The notes under the pieces were generated by a model. It was not told the DNA's origin and ran no database searches. It worked only from the letters and a program-made list of their open reading frames with translations. From the NCBI RefSeq assembly GCF_003605365.2, contig NZ_QYTU02000017.1, positions 1 through 60,823 of the forward strand: a stretch of DNA of 60,823 bases. The letters are read 5' to 3'. Positions 1 through 9,156 of this stretch are shown piece by piece. Position 1 is the stretch's first letter. Each line of letters starts with the position of its first letter. Source of the DNA: Siminovitchia fortis (GTDB lineage: Bacteria > Bacillota > Bacilli > Bacillales > Bacillaceae_C). A program made the translations under genes and the position numbers.

Positions 1-722
1 AATTTACTTTCGTAATTTGGGTTTATATATGTTGATAAAATTTCTTCCCCTGGCGCCACCAAATCTACTTCATCGTGAGAGCTTGTAAAATCTGAGGAAA
101 GCCGGTCAAAATTGACTGCTCCAACGCATATGACTTCATTATAGCGCCCCGGAAATGCGAATTCATCGGTTGCATCGCTGCCATCTCCCTCATTTCCTGC
201 GGCACAGACTACCAAAATATTTTGGGAGACGGCCAGTTTTATTGCTTGATAGAGCTTTGGATTGTCATCAGGCCCTCCCAGAGACATAGAAATGATATCA
301 ACATTTTGTTCAATCGCATAATGGATGCCATTGATGATCCAATCATGTTGACCGAAACCGTTCCGGTTAAGAACCTTCACAATTAATAAATTTGCTTCCG
401 GAGCCACTCCGACTACACCATCATTATTTTTGGATGCTGCAATCGTTCCGGCGACATGGGTACCGTGGCCATTATAGTCTTGGAATATTTCAGGATTGCC
501 TCTGTCATCATCCGTAAAGTTTTTTCCACCGATAATCCGATCCTTTAAATCAGGGTGGTTTATGTCACAGCCTGTATCCAAAACTGCAATTTTGACCCCT
601 TCTCCTTTTGTTTCCCGCCAAATTTTTGGAGCCTGAATCAATTCGATCCCTTTTGGCACTTCATTTATTTCGTTTATCTGCTGAACTACCCGGAACGGAA
701 TTCCTTTAACAAATGGTTTCAT
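1..722 (-). CDS. ispA: Intracellular subtilisin-like serine protease (partial, 3' end outside window)
   Basis: The gene reads leftwards from an ATG at 722, preceded by a strong AAGGAGG site, and runs off the window edge after about 240 codons. The product begins MKPFVKGIPFRVVQQINE and has no signal peptide. It shows the subtilase Asp motif VLDTG (Asp49) and the His motif NGHGTHVAGT (His86), then SMSLGG and CAAGNEGDG. The visible part ends at VAPGEEILST, just before where the catalytic GTSMA serine should lie. The short N-terminal propeptide-like extension and lack of a secretion signal match the cytoplasmic ISP family, which degrades protein in stationary phase. Assignment as an ISP is firm; the serine and C-terminus cannot be checked here. 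Confidence 0.9.
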   Translation of the reverse strand, partial: MKPFVKGIPFRVVQQINEINEVPKGIELIQAPKIWRETKGEGVKIAVLDTGCDINHPDLKDRIIGGKNFTDDDRGNPEIFQDYNGHGTHVAGTIAASKNNDGVVGVAPEANLLIVKVLNRNGFGQHDWIINGIHYAIEQNVDIISMSLGGPDDNPKLYQAIKLAVSQNILVVCAAGNEGDGSDATDEFAFPGRYNEVICVGAVNFDRLSSDFTSSHDEVDLVAPGEEILSTYINPNYESK

Positions 723-840
723 TTCTTTTCCTCCTTTTTAGTAAAAAATTTTAAAAGAATGGAATATTCGGACTTTTTGGCGGAATTTGTCGTTAAATTT
801 CGGTCTGATAAATACCGGTTAAAACGAGTCGCGAGGAAGT

Positions 841-1101
841 TTAACAGACTTTCTTTTTCGAACTTTTACGGATCCTTTTTCTCTTTTTCAGCCTTCGGAT
901 TTCCAAATGGATATAAATGACCCAAACAACAACCAGCACGTGGATCCAATAATGCAGCAAAACCTGTATAAACCTTGTCAGTATTTGTCCCATTCTCAAA
1001 AGTGCGTCAGGAAATATTAGACCAGAAATGGTAGCAGTTACTCCGACCCATGGCACCCACCAGCTATTCATATTTGCCCATTCTTTAAACCTTTTCAACA
1101 T
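841..1101 (-). CDS. Small hypothetical membrane protein
   Basis: The 86-residue product starts at an ATG (1101) behind an excellent AAAGGAGGG site. A longer in-frame reading from 1203 has no such site. It has a tryptophan-rich N-terminal stretch (MNSWWVPWVG), a hydrophobic segment at about residues 15-30, a second at about 45-65 (VLLHYWIHVLVVVWVIYIH), and a very basic tail rich in Lys/Arg. Two membrane passes with a cytoplasmic basic C-terminus are likely. I do not recognise the family. It lies between the protease and the MFS gene, all on the minus strand. Confidence 0.6.
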   Translation of the reverse strand: MLKRFKEWANMNSWWVPWVGVTATISGLIFPDALLRMGQILTRFIQVLLHYWIHVLVVVWVIYIHLEIRRLKKRKRIRKSSKKKVC

Positions 1102-1570
1102 GATTCCCTCCTTTCGCTTACATGAAAAATGAGCAACTTTTAAAACCTGCATTTCATCCGATATCCTTTCAGTAGAATCGCCAGGGACGGGTTTAATAAG
1201 CAAAAAACAGAAGAAAATTGGATTTAACTACTATGGAAACAGGATACTGCTTCTCATAATTTGTCTTGTCCAAAACCTTTGTGCTTTGCACTTTTACTTT
1301 CTGTGATATAAAACATTTGAAAGGGAGAGCGGGTTAATTGGCCATGGAAACTTTATTCAGCCCATATGATTTAGTGGTTAGTGTCACAGGAATATATCGC
1401 TATTCAAAACAGTCGGGGAACAGGCAACGGTAACCTTTGCCATTAGTTATGAAGCGGTTACATGATGGCGGATTACATAGTTAGGGTTATTTCTTATCTA
1501 CCCACCAACTTAGGGGATAAACCAAAAAATGTAAAAATAGGTCTTTTTATCCAGATTCAATCCAAAAGAA
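1102..1570. other. Intergenic gap without a supported gene
   Basis: No reading frame here combines a good ribosome site with a recognisable product. A short plus-strand frame starting near 1344 (about 29 codons, after GGGAGAGCGGG) is the only candidate, and I do not support it. The right part borders the terminator of the MFS gene. Confidence 0.4.
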
Positions 1571-1597
1571 AACAAACTTGAAATCATCAAGTTTGTT
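1571..1597 (-). terminator. Rho-independent terminator of the MFS gene
   Basis: A perfect 11-bp inverted repeat (AACAAACTTGA / TCAAGTTTGTT) with a short loop is followed on the minus strand by a T-rich run. It lies about 35 bases past the MFS stop codon. Confidence 0.75.
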
Positions 1598-1629
1598 TCG
1601 ATATATAGCAGGGCGGTTTCGGATTTTCA

Positions 1630-2802
1630 TTAATGTGAAATAGAATGTGCTTTGTTCGAACGGGTTTTATATAGCTGATACAACAGAAATGTAAAGATTG
1701 AAATGATCAACCCTGAAATGTAAGGAAACCCGATTGAAATGGAAAACAGCCAGCCGCCAAGAGGGGGCCCGATAATCCTTCCCAAAGAATCAAATGATGA
1801 CAATAGTCCGGTTGTGCTCCCGTGGCCTGCAGCCGAAGTTTTTGTTAATAAGGCAGAAACGCTTGGACGGATCACTCCATTTCCAATTCCGAAAATCGTT
1901 AGGTAGACGGCAGCCGTTGTAAAGCTGTCAACGAGCAGGATTAACGCGAAGCCGACGGCTGAAACCGCGATTCCGGCCTGAATGACTGCTCCTTCACCAT
2001 ATTTTTTCGTCATCCTTCCAACCAATCCGCCTTGAACAATCGCACCTGCCAGTCCCATGATCATGAACAGATATCCCAACTGGACCGTACCAAGCCCTGC
2101 TTTTTTCGCGGCAAAATACGCAAACGTCGCTTCAAGGCCGGCCAAGGAAAGGGAAGTGAATAATTGTAAAACATACAAAACGGTGATCGGACCGCGCAAA
2201 GCTTTGTGCAGCGGCGTTTTTTTTGCTCTGTGTCCTCCTCTTTCCTCAAGCGGCAAGGATTCTTTTAAGAGAAATAGAACGAAAATGAAGGTAAGCAGGC
2301 TGGAGAACCCAGCCAAATAAAACGGCATGTTTAAACTGGTTTTTGAAAAAATACCCCCGATGGCAGGGCCCAAGATAAAGCCCAAGCCAACCGATGCGCC
2401 AATGATTCCCATTCCTTTTCCGCGGTCTTCATCCGAGGTAATGTCGGCTACATATGCCATGACCGTCGGCATGTTGGCGGATGAAAGAAATCCTCCGATA
2501 ATCCTAGCCGCAAACAGCATCCATAAAGCGGAGGAAAGTGCCATCATGAAAAATGAGATGGCCAAGCCGAATATTCCGATCATCATCACCGGTTTCCGGC
2601 CAATCCGATCGGAAACCCTTCCCCACATAGGTGCAAAGAGCAATTGCATCAATGAATAAACGGCCATCAACAAACCGAGCTCTGCTGGGGATGCGCCCAT
2701 TTCTTCAGCGTAAAACGGCAGGACAGGGATGATGATCCCAAACCCGACCATGACAAAAAACATGACAGCAAAAAGTATAGGCAGTGCCTTTTTCGTATCC
2801 AA
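1630..2802 (-). CDS. MFS transporter, DHA1 (drug:H+ antiporter) type
   Basis: The 390-residue integral membrane protein has about 12 hydrophobic segments, the usual size of the 12-TM DHA1 exporters. The loop 2-3 signature motif A is clear (GRVSDRIGRKPV, residues 61-72), and a TM5 antiporter-type motif (GFILGPAIGG) follows near residue 145. A basic, hydrophilic central loop (EERGGHRAKK) separates the two six-helix halves. The start is a TTG at 2802 with GGAGTGG just upstream. It probably exports drugs or another small amphipathic compound by proton exchange, but the substrate cannot be read from sequence. It is monocistronic, with its own terminator, and diverges from the DJ-1/PfpI gene. Confidence 0.85.
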   Translation of the reverse strand: MDTKKALPILFAVMFFVMVGFGIIIPVLPFYAEEMGASPAELGLLMAVYSLMQLLFAPMWGRVSDRIGRKPVMMIGIFGLAISFFMMALSSALWMLFAARIIGGFLSSANMPTVMAYVADITSDEDRGKGMGIIGASVGLGFILGPAIGGIFSKTSLNMPFYLAGFSSLLTFIFVLFLLKESLPLEERGGHRAKKTPLHKALRGPITVLYVLQLFTSLSLAGLEATFAYFAAKKAGLGTVQLGYLFMIMGLAGAIVQGGLVGRMTKKYGEGAVIQAGIAVSAVGFALILLVDSFTTAAVYLTIFGIGNGVIRPSVSALLTKTSAAGHGSTTGLLSSFDSLGRIIGPPLGGWLFSISIGFPYISGLIISIFTFLLYQLYKTRSNKAHSISH

Positions 2803-2932
2803 ACCAAGTCCACTCCAGTCTACAAAGAATCTTCAAATGATTGCCTGTACAGCTTTTCAATTCATATTAACATGAATCGGGCGGCGTTGTTAGCATAAGG
2901 CGTTTGAATCATATTTTGTCTGGAAATAACAT

Positions 2933-2957
2933 GTTTTGTAAATAACGATTGGGGAAA
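2933..2957 (+). promoter_or_regulatory. Candidate SigB promoter of the DJ-1/PfpI gene
   Basis: GTTTTG and GGGAAA are separated by 13 bases, close to the general-stress SigB consensus GTTTAA-N12-14-GGGWAW (exact -10, weaker -35). A second weaker pair (GTTTGA, 14 bases, GGAAAT) begins at 2901. The family member in B. subtilis is a general stress protein, which fits. Confidence 0.5.
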
Positions 2958-2994
2958 ACAGACAAGTAGTAATTTTGAAAAGGAGTGTTTGAAA

Positions 2995-3507
2995 ATGGGT
3001 AAAAACATTGCCGCATTAATCACCGACATGTTCGAAGACTTAGAATATACGGAGCCCGCAAAAGCATTCAAGGAAGCGGGGCATTCTGTCACAACAATTG
3101 AAAAAGAATCGGGAAAAACGGTCAAAGGAAAACGGGGTGAAGCGAACGTTACAATAGATAAAAGCATCGAGGACGTAAAACCTGAAGAGTATGATGCATT
3201 GTTTATACCGGGAGGCTTCTCGCCTGACCAGCTCCGCGCCGATGAACGTTTTGTCACATTCACAAAAGCGTTCATGGACAAGAAAAAACCTGTCTTTGCC
3301 ATCTGCCACGGCCCTCAGCTTCTAATAACGGCAAAGGCACTTGAAGGCAGACAAGCAACCGGCTATAAATCCATCAAAGTGGATATGGAATACGCGGGGG
3401 CTGATTATAAAGATCAGGAAGTGGTCGTCTGTTCGGATCAGCTCGTGACAAGCCGGACCCCTGATGATATTCCCGCGTTTATAAGAGAGTCCTTGAAATT
3501 GTTATAA
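2995..3507 (+). CDS. DJ-1/PfpI family general stress protein (YfkM/Gsp18-like)
   Basis: The 170-residue single-domain protein belongs to the type 1 glutamine-amidotransferase-like DJ-1/PfpI fold. The nucleophile elbow is AICHGPQLL with Cys104-His105, and the acidic partner lies in the N-terminal EDLEYTEP segment. It also carries the family's FIPGGFSPDQLR loop. Members act as protein or glyoxal deglycases, proteases or chaperones under stress, and which applies is not visible. The ATG at 2995 is favoured over an upstream in-frame TTG (2989) because AAAAGGAG at 2977-2984 is correctly spaced only for the ATG. A terminator follows at once. Confidence 0.88.
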   Translation: MGKNIAALITDMFEDLEYTEPAKAFKEAGHSVTTIEKESGKTVKGKRGEANVTIDKSIEDVKPEEYDALFIPGGFSPDQLRADERFVTFTKAFMDKKKPVFAICHGPQLLITAKALEGRQATGYKSIKVDMEYAGADYKDQEVVVCSDQLVTSRTPDDIPAFIRESLKLL

Positions 3508-3543
3508 ACAAGAGGGAATCAACTGATTTCCTCTTGTTTTTTT
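3508..3543 (+). terminator. Rho-independent terminator
   Basis: Stem ACAAGAGGGAATC paired with GATTTCCTCTTGT, followed by a run of T, directly after the DJ-1/PfpI stop codon. Confidence 0.85.
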
Positions 3544-3596
3544 GGCGAAAAAGGGCGACAATGCATATAAAAGGTTACAGGGAGTTGCGCTTAATC

Positions 3597-4052
3597 ATGA
3601 ATGATGGATCAGGTTTCCGGCATAATGAAAAAATGGTCGCTGAGCTTGAAAAAGATTTGAGATACATATCTGCTATCGTGAAGCAAAAAGGGCGGGAATT
3701 GCTGGCAGACTATGCCATCACGCCGCCGCAATTCGTCGGGCTGCAATGGCTTTTTGAAGACGGGGACATGACAATCGGTGAATTATCCAATAAAATGTTT
3801 TTAGCATGCAGTACGACGACCGATTTAATCGACAGAATGGAAAAAAAAGAACTGGTTGAGCGGGTGAAAGACCCGAAAGACCGCCGTGTTGTTCGCATAC
3901 ACTTATTAAAAAAGGGCGAAATCATTATCGACGAAGTCATTAAGAAAAGACAGGACTATTTGCAGGATGTTCTTGGTGATTTTTCGGAACAAGAAATCAT
4001 GGCTCTAAAAGACAGCTTGGCTAAACTGCATCAAGAAATGAAAAAAGAATGA
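3597..4052 (+). CDS. ysmB: MarR-family transcriptional regulator (YsmB-like)
   Basis: The product is a winged-helix MarR regulator of about 151 residues. It contains the helix-turn-helix stretch [19 protein letters not shown], the recognition-wing sequence [14 protein letters not shown], and flanking helices for dimerisation. The start is uncertain. The ATG at 3597 follows GGAG with a long spacer, while an ATG at 3561 would add 12 residues. In B. subtilis a MarR-type gene (ysmB) precedes the glutamate racemase gene racE in the same way, and here the racemase begins 10 bases after this stop, so the two are probably co-transcribed. Effector and targets are unknown. Confidence 0.82.
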   Translation: MNDGSGFRHNEKMVAELEKDLRYISAIVKQKGRELLADYAITPPQFVGLQWLFEDGDMTIGELSNKMFLACSTTTDLIDRMEKKELVERVKDPKDRRVVRIHLLKKGEIIIDEVIKKRQDYLQDVLGDFSEQEIMALKDSLAKLHQEMKKE

Positions 4053-4062
4053 GGCGTTTTTA

Positions 4063-4881
4063 TTGAAAGAGGCTATAGGAGTAATAGATTCGGGCATCGG
4101 CGGGCTGACGGTTGCAAAGGAAATCATGCGGCAGCTGCCCAATGAAAAGATTTATTATGTCGGTGATACGGCCCGTTGCCCATACGGTCCCCGACCAGAA
4201 GAAGAGGTAAAGGAATACACTTGGCAAATGACTTCCCTTTTAAGGAAATTTGATATCAAAATGCTCGTGATCGCCTGTAATACGGCGACTGCCGCTGTAT
4301 TGGATGAAATCCGCTCACAGCTTCCCATACCCGTCATCGGAGTCATCTCACCCGGAGCCAGGGCGGCATTGAAAGTGACGGAAAACGGCAGGGTGGGAGT
4401 GCTCGGCACAGTTGGAACCGTCAGAAGCGAAGCTTATGTAAAGGAACTGGCGTTGATTAATCAAGATGTGGAAGTGACGCAGCTCGTCTGCCCGAAATTT
4501 GTCCCGCTTGTTGAAAGCTTTCAGTATAACAGCGAGACTGCCAGAAAGGTAGTCAAGGAGACATTGACGCCAATTAAAGAAAGCGGCATTGACACACTTA
4601 TTCTCGGCTGCACCCACTATCCATTGCTTGGCCCCCTGATTGAGCAGGAAATGGGCCCTCGGGTTAAGGTCATTAGTTCAGGTGAGGAAACAGCCAGGGA
4701 AGTAAGTGCCATTTTACATTATAAAAATATGAGGAATACGGCTCCTGATCCGCCGAATCATCGGTTCTTTACAACCGGTTCGATAGAAATTTTTAAAAAA
4801 ATAGCATCGGATTGGCTCAAAAGTACAGAACTGGAGATCCATTCCGCCAAGCTTGGCAAATATTTGACGCAGCCGAGCTGA
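4063..4881 (+). CDS. murI: Glutamate racemase
   Basis: The enzyme interconverts L- and D-glutamate, supplying D-Glu for peptidoglycan (also for poly-glutamate in some bacilli). The 272 residues are the usual length. Both catalytic cysteine motifs are present: [10 protein letters not shown] (Cys72) and LGCTHYPLL (Cys183), along with the N-terminal [11 protein letters not shown] loop. The start is TTG at 4063, behind GAGGCG. The B. subtilis orthologue is racE. A strong terminator follows. Confidence 0.96.
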   Translation: MKEAIGVIDSGIGGLTVAKEIMRQLPNEKIYYVGDTARCPYGPRPEEEVKEYTWQMTSLLRKFDIKMLVIACNTATAAVLDEIRSQLPIPVIGVISPGARAALKVTENGRVGVLGTVGTVRSEAYVKELALINQDVEVTQLVCPKFVPLVESFQYNSETARKVVKETLTPIKESGIDTLILGCTHYPLLGPLIEQEMGPRVKVISSGEETAREVSAILHYKNMRNTAPDPPNHRFFTTGSIEIFKKIASDWLKSTELEIHSAKLGKYLTQPS

Positions 4882-4887
4882 GCGAAA

Positions 4888-4918
4888 AACTGCCGTGGAA
4901 AACCGCGGCGGTTTTTTG
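4888..4918 (+). terminator. Terminator after murI
   Basis: A 9-bp GC-rich stem (CTGCCGTGG with CCGCGGCGG, two G-U pairs) and AAAA loop, followed by six T. Confidence 0.85.
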
Positions 4919-5027
4919 GTGTTCCAGTATAAAATTCCTTAATTATAAGAAAGTCAGGTTATCGTGCGAACGTACTTTTCGAGGTGTTCTTCCGTCCTTT
5001 GTCTTAAATAATGAAGTCAAAGAACGA

Positions 5028-5181
5028 CCTCGCTGGACTGCCCTCCGACGGACAGGACGTCCTAGTGCCACCGAAGCCACAGGATGTGGCGCTTTGAGGC
5101 GGCCAGCGCTTGTCGCCCCTAAACGGCCGTCTTCCGCATTTCAGTTTGTACGTCGCTAGACGGGCGCTTACGCTTTTCTTT
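5028..5181 (-). repeat. Dispersed intergenic repeat, copy 1
   Basis: Read on the minus strand it begins GAAAAGCGTAAGCGCC, continues AGCGACGTACAAACTG, then GGCGACAAGCGCTGGCCGCC, the palindromic box GCGCCACATCCTGTGG, and ends with GGCACTAGGACGTCCTGTCC and GTCGGAGG. The same blocks recur in the copies near 9.2, 24.5, 37.1, 41.4 and 60.6 kb. It fills the gap between the murI terminator and gerM. Confidence 0.85.
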
Positions 5182-5261
5182 TAAAAAGATAAGTCCAAGC
5201 GGTCTAAATGAAACAGACAGCTCGTATACATGAAGTACAAACTGTTCTAGGAGGGGTACAA

Positions 5262-6335
5262 ATGTGTAAACGGGCGAAAATAGCCGCAGTTGCTGTGATT
5301 CTTGCAGCAAGTGCGTTCATATCGGGCTGCGGTCTTTTCGGTAAAGGGAAGGAGAAACTGGATCCGCCTCAGGATGTGTCTTACCTAAAAGAGGGAGAAG
5401 GATTGGATACTGCTTCTGAAAAAGCAGCGCCGGACAAAGAGACCGCAGTGGAGGAGAAAGCGGATACCGTCATGCGTGATCTTTACTTGATTGACCGAAA
5501 TGGTATGGTTGTATCCCAGACCCTTCCTCTTCCCAAATCAGAAAGTCCGGCTAAACAGGTTTTGGAGTACCTTGTTGATGATGGCCCAATAGCTCAAATT
5601 TTGCCTAACGGGTTCAGAACTGTCCTTCCAGCGGATACAACGGTGGATGTCGATATAAAAGACGGGAAAGCGGTTGTTGATTTTTCCGAGGAATTTGCGA
5701 CCTACGATGCAAAGGATGAAAAAAAGATTTTACAGGCGGTTACTTGGACGCTGACGCAATTTGAATCCGTGAAGTCTGTAGAATTAAGAATGAACGGCCA
5801 TCGCTTAAATGAAATGCCGGTAAATGGGACGCCGATCAGTGAAGAAGGCCTCTCGCGCCAAGATGGAATCAATATCGATGATTCCGCGGCAGTCGATATT
5901 ACGAATACACGGCCGGTGACTGTTTATTATTTGGCGCAGGCTGATGATGAGGTCTATTATGTACCGGTTACACGCCGGATTTCCAATAAAGAGGAGGACG
6001 ATGTCGCCGCGGTGGTCAAGGAATTGGCAGATGGACCGGGAATGATGTCGGGGTTGGCCAGTGCATTATCCGGTGATGTAAAACTGTTGGAATCCCCTAA
6101 AGTGAAAGATGGGGTTGTAACATTAAATTTCAATGAATCAATTTTGGGCAGTGACGAAAAGAGCATGATTACCGATGCAGCCTTGCAGACACTTGTTTTA
6201 TCCTTGACCGAACAGGAAGGCATCAAAAGCGTTTCGGTCCTAATGGATGGGAAAACGGGATTGGCAAGTGAAAAGGGCGAATCGTTGACAGAGCCAGTGA
6301 CCCGTCCCGAAAAAATTAACGCGGTGCGTTATTAA
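5262..6335 (+). CDS. gerM: Spore germination/sporulation lipoprotein GerM
   Basis: The 357-residue lipoprotein has a classical signal peptide ending in the lipobox FISGC (Cys23) and an acidic, disordered stretch after it. It then has two GerMN domains (about residues 75-195 and 215-345) with the repeated pattern of PAKQVLEYLVDDGP and VAAVVKELADGPGMM. GerM is made in the mother cell and is needed for normal septal peptidoglycan and germination. The ATG at 5262 follows AGGAGGGG; an in-frame start 54 bases upstream lies in the repeat-derived leader and lacks a site. A terminator separates it from rph. Confidence 0.93.
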   Translation: MCKRAKIAAVAVILAASAFISGCGLFGKGKEKLDPPQDVSYLKEGEGLDTASEKAAPDKETAVEEKADTVMRDLYLIDRNGMVVSQTLPLPKSESPAKQVLEYLVDDGPIAQILPNGFRTVLPADTTVDVDIKDGKAVVDFSEEFATYDAKDEKKILQAVTWTLTQFESVKSVELRMNGHRLNEMPVNGTPISEEGLSRQDGINIDDSAAVDITNTRPVTVYYLAQADDEVYYVPVTRRISNKEEDDVAAVVKELADGPGMMSGLASALSGDVKLLESPKVKDGVVTLNFNESILGSDEKSMITDAALQTLVLSLTEQEGIKSVSVLMDGKTGLASEKGESLTEPVTRPEKINAVRY

Positions 6336-6370
6336 TTACAGGAGATTTGATATACTATAGATAAGCTTGA

Positions 6371-6411
6371 AGAGGCCGGCATAAAGGTCATGCCGGCTCT
6401 ATTGTTTTTTT
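6371..6411 (+). terminator. Terminator between gerM and rph
   Basis: Stem AGAGGCCGGCAT / ATGCCGGCTCT followed by ATTG and a long T run. The rph ribosome site AAGGAGGA starts right after the T run, so rph is either expressed by read-through or from a promoter inside this short gap. Confidence 0.85.
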
Positions 6412-6425
6412 AAGGAGGATTATCA

Positions 6426-7196
6426 TTGCGTGTTGACGGAAGAAAAGCAGATGAATTAAGAAACATACATATTGAAACCGGATATTTGAAGCATCCGGAA
6501 GGTTCTGTCCTGATTACGGTGGGAGACACAAAAGTAATATGCACTGCAAGTATCGAAGACAGGGTGCCTCCTTTTTTAAGAGGTGAAGGAAAAGGTTGGA
6601 TTTCAGCGGAATATTCCATGCTGCCAAGGGCAACCGAAACGCGGAATATCAGGGAATCTTCAAGGGGAAAAGTGTCAGGCAGGACGATGGAAATCCAGCG
6701 GCTTATTGGACGGGCACTTCGGGCAGTCGTGGATCTTGAAGCGATTGGCGAAAGAACGATTTGGATTGACTGCGATGTCATCCAAGCAGATGGAGGAACA
6801 AGGACAGCATCCATAACAGGGGCTTTTGTCGCCTTGACGATGGCTGTTGCCAAGCTGGTGGAGGAAAAAGAACTGCCGACTTTCCCGGTGACAGATTTTC
6901 TGGCGGCAACGAGTGTTGGCATCATTGAAGAAGTTGGCGTTATTTTGGATTTGAATTATATAGAAGACAGCTCAGCTTTAGTTGATATGAATGTGGTGAT
7001 GACAGGTGCTGGGGAGTTTGTCGAACTGCAGGGAACAGGAGAAGAATCCACTTTTACAGCCGGCCAACTGCAGGAAATGCTTGCGGCAGCCAAAAAAGGC
7101 ATGAAGGAATTATCCGCAATCCAGAAGGAAGCTCTCGGAGAAATTGCGGAGAAGATCGGATCTAAGCCCACTGATGGAAGTGAAAAACAATCGTGA
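6426..7196 (+). CDS. rph: Ribonuclease PH
   Basis: RNase PH trims tRNA 3' ends by phosphorolysis and works as a hexameric ring. The 256 residues are typical. Visible signatures are the N-terminal [14 protein letters not shown], the [23 protein letters not shown] strand region, [24 protein letters not shown], and the catalytic [19 protein letters not shown] segment. The start is TTG at 6426 behind AAGGAGGA. The 3' end overlaps rdgB by four bases (GTGA), so the two genes are translationally coupled. Confidence 0.96.
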   Translation: MRVDGRKADELRNIHIETGYLKHPEGSVLITVGDTKVICTASIEDRVPPFLRGEGKGWISAEYSMLPRATETRNIRESSRGKVSGRTMEIQRLIGRALRAVVDLEAIGERTIWIDCDVIQADGGTRTASITGAFVALTMAVAKLVEEKELPTFPVTDFLAATSVGIIEEVGVILDLNYIEDSSALVDMNVVMTGAGEFVELQGTGEESTFTAGQLQEMLAAAKKGMKELSAIQKEALGEIAEKIGSKPTDGSEKQS

Positions 7197-7792
7197 AAAG
7201 TGTTATCATAGCAACGAAAAATAAAGGCAAAGCGAAGGAATTTGAGCGGTTGTTTTCAAAGTATGGAATGGAAGTAAAGACATTGATTGACTTTCCGGAT
7301 GTGCCCGATATTGAAGAAACAGGTGAAACATTCGAAGAGAATGCGATTATCAAGGCGGAAGCAATTGCCAAACTTGCAAATTCAATTGTTGTGGCGGATG
7401 ATTCGGGGCTGGCCATCGATGCACTTGGTGGAAGGCCCGGCGTATATTCGGCCAGGTATGCGGGGGCTGAGAAAAACGATGAAGATAATATTGATAAGGT
7501 ATTGAGTGAAATGGAAGCTGTCAATGAAGAGGAAAGGACAGCGCGTTTCTATTGCGCACTTGCTGTGGCAGGGCCCGATTTTGAAACGATCACTGTTAAT
7601 GGAACGTGTGAAGGAATGATTCTGAACGAACGCCGTGGTTCCGAGGGTTTCGGGTACGATCCCATCTTTTACGTGCCATCCGAAGGAAAAACAATGGCGG
7701 AGATGAGCCCTAAAAGGAAAAATGAACTGAGCCACCGTGCGGCTGCCATGAAAAATTTGGAGCCGTATATAGAAAAATTATCTTTGATGTAA
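7193..7792 (+). CDS. rdgB: XTP/dITP diphosphatase (house-cleaning NTPase, YsnA)
   Basis: This HAM1/RdgB-family pyrophosphatase hydrolyses dITP, XTP and ITP to monophosphates, keeping them out of nucleic acids. Family features in the 199 residues are [11 protein letters not shown] at the N-terminus, the [22 protein letters not shown] metal/base site, and the [30 protein letters not shown] substrate loops. The GTG start overlaps the rph stop. B. subtilis has the phosphodiesterase gene ysnB next; here it is absent and tRNA-Arg follows. Confidence 0.95.
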   Translation: MKSVIIATKNKGKAKEFERLFSKYGMEVKTLIDFPDVPDIEETGETFEENAIIKAEAIAKLANSIVVADDSGLAIDALGGRPGVYSARYAGAEKNDEDNIDKVLSEMEAVNEEERTARFYCALAVAGPDFETITVNGTCEGMILNERRGSEGFGYDPIFYVPSEGKTMAEMSPKRKNELSHRAAAMKNLEPYIEKLSLM

Positions 7793-7915
7793 GTTATCAA
7801 ACGATTAACAAGAGCAGACAGGCCAATGGAGCCTGTCATCGGCATTTCATCCTGCATTTGAACCGGTTCTGGCTGGCCAAAAGGTAAAGGATCAATAATA
7901 ATTTGAAAAAAACTA

Positions 7916-7944
7916 TTGACTTTACCAAACGCCAGCCATATAAT
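7916..7944 (+). promoter_or_regulatory. SigA promoter of tRNA-Arg
   Basis: TTGACT, 17 bases, TATAAT: a near-perfect housekeeping promoter ending 27 bases before the tRNA. Confidence 0.85.
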
Positions 7945-7971
7945 AAAAAATGTCTTTAAAAATAATATGGA

Positions 7972-8045
7972 GTCCCAGTAGCTCAGCTGGATAGAGCAAC
8001 AGCCTTCTAAGCTGTGGGTCGGGAGTTCGAATCTCTCCTGGGACG
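7972..8045 (+). tRNA. tRNA-Arg (anticodon UCU)
   Basis: A full cloverleaf can be drawn. The acceptor stem is GTCCCAG/CTGGGAC, the D arm contains AGCTGGATA, the anticodon stem ACAGC/GCTGT encloses the loop CTTCTAA (anticodon TCT at 8006-8008), and the T arm GGGAG/CTCTC encloses TTCGAAT. The discriminator is G and CCA is not encoded. It reads AGA codons (and AGG by wobble). Confidence 0.97.
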
Positions 8046-8080
8046 TCTTTGTATGTATTGGGGTTAAGGTGAGGTCATGG

Positions 8081-8126
8081 AAAACACTCTGAAACGCTGT
8101 TATACCAGCGTTTCAGAGTGTTTTTC
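8081..8126 (+). terminator. Strong terminator after tRNA-Arg
   Basis: A perfect stem of about 19 bp (AAAACACTCTGAAACGCTG with its complement) closes a 6-base loop and is followed by T5. The A-run on the other side makes it potentially bidirectional. Confidence 0.9.
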
Positions 8127-8394
8127 TATTTTATGGGAATACGATTAAAAGCGTTAGGTTATAAAACTTTCTTACACATTTTTTACACAAATATTTTTGA
8201 TTTATCAGATTTATGGTAAGTTCCAGTGTACGACGATAATGTTTATATGTTTGACAAGCCAATCACAGGCATTGGGAAATAGAATAATGAAGCATTCATA
8301 ACTGGTTGGAAGGGAGTGTAAACTAAACTGTAAAGCAGGAGCTTTACTGTATTACTTTCTGGTTTCAATTTTGGTTTATGTAACTTAAGTCCTG

Positions 8395-9126
8395 ATGATC
8401 ATCCGAGCGTACAATCCCGGCACACTCTCTCTATTCAAGCTCCTTATCATTTCAGGCTGCATTTTGTTTATTTATCTAATGGGAGCGTTATTGCCCAGCT
8501 TATTTGTGAAAAAAATCCACCCTGTGGAAGTTATGAAAGAAGGGGAGATCAGTCTTTCCAAAGCAAGGATTATTCCGGTTAAAGGAATGCTTGGCATTGA
8601 AATCAATGCCATATTCAGCAGATGGCTCCGAAACCTACTGACCATTTTCGCGATCGGCTTGCCAAGCGGGTTGCTCATCGTATTCATCACTGTATCGCTA
8701 AGGCTGAACGGGGTACTATTCACTACTTGGTTGGGCCAGTATGTCTCTATGGAGGTAAAAGCGCCCCATTATTTTTCGGTAGCTATGTGCTTCCTGATTT
8801 CCATTTTAACAACATCGGAAGTGATGTGGCAAAACATCAAGGAAAGAAATGTGGAAATTTCCTTGTACAAAGCATTAGGTTGGAAAGACCGGACAATACA
8901 AAAGATGGTTTATATGGAGGGGGCCCTTTTAGGAGTTCCGGGCGGCATTCTAGGAATAGTGTTCAGTATAGTAATTTTACATTCTATGTATCAAACCATC
9001 GCATGGGATGAAACATGGATATTTGTATTATGTTTAATTGTTCCCGTCATCGCAGGTGTTATTAGTGCTGCTATCCCTGCGGGGAAAATGGTCAAAATAA
9101 ATCCGAGTGTGGGTCTTAGAGGATAA
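8395..9126 (+). pseudogene. Truncated FtsX-type ABC transporter permease
   Basis: The 243-residue frame encodes the C-terminal part of an FtsX/MacB-like permease. It begins with a membrane segment and LPSLFVKKIHPVEVMKEGE (the usual end of a first FtsX domain), then has a second domain with NLLTIFAIGLPSG, the cytoplasmic EISLYKALGWKDRTIQKMVYMEG coupling segment and two closing membrane helices. Full-length permeases of this type are much longer. A stop lies two codons upstream of the first ATG and no ribosome site precedes it. The 268 bases before it hold no recognisable 5' part or ATPase gene. I read it as a remnant whose front was lost; it could still be expressed as a short protein. Confidence 0.7.
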
Positions 9127-9156
9127 TTCCGGGGTGAGAAAATCGGAAAGTGTACA

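Noticed and set aside
4812-5159. Open frame over the murI end and repeat copy 1
   Set aside because: It starts inside murI in another frame, runs through a terminator and the repeat, and resembles no protein.
7811-7840. Hairpin after rdgB as a terminator
   Set aside because: GACAGGC/GCCTGTC stem lacks a following T run on either strand; not called.
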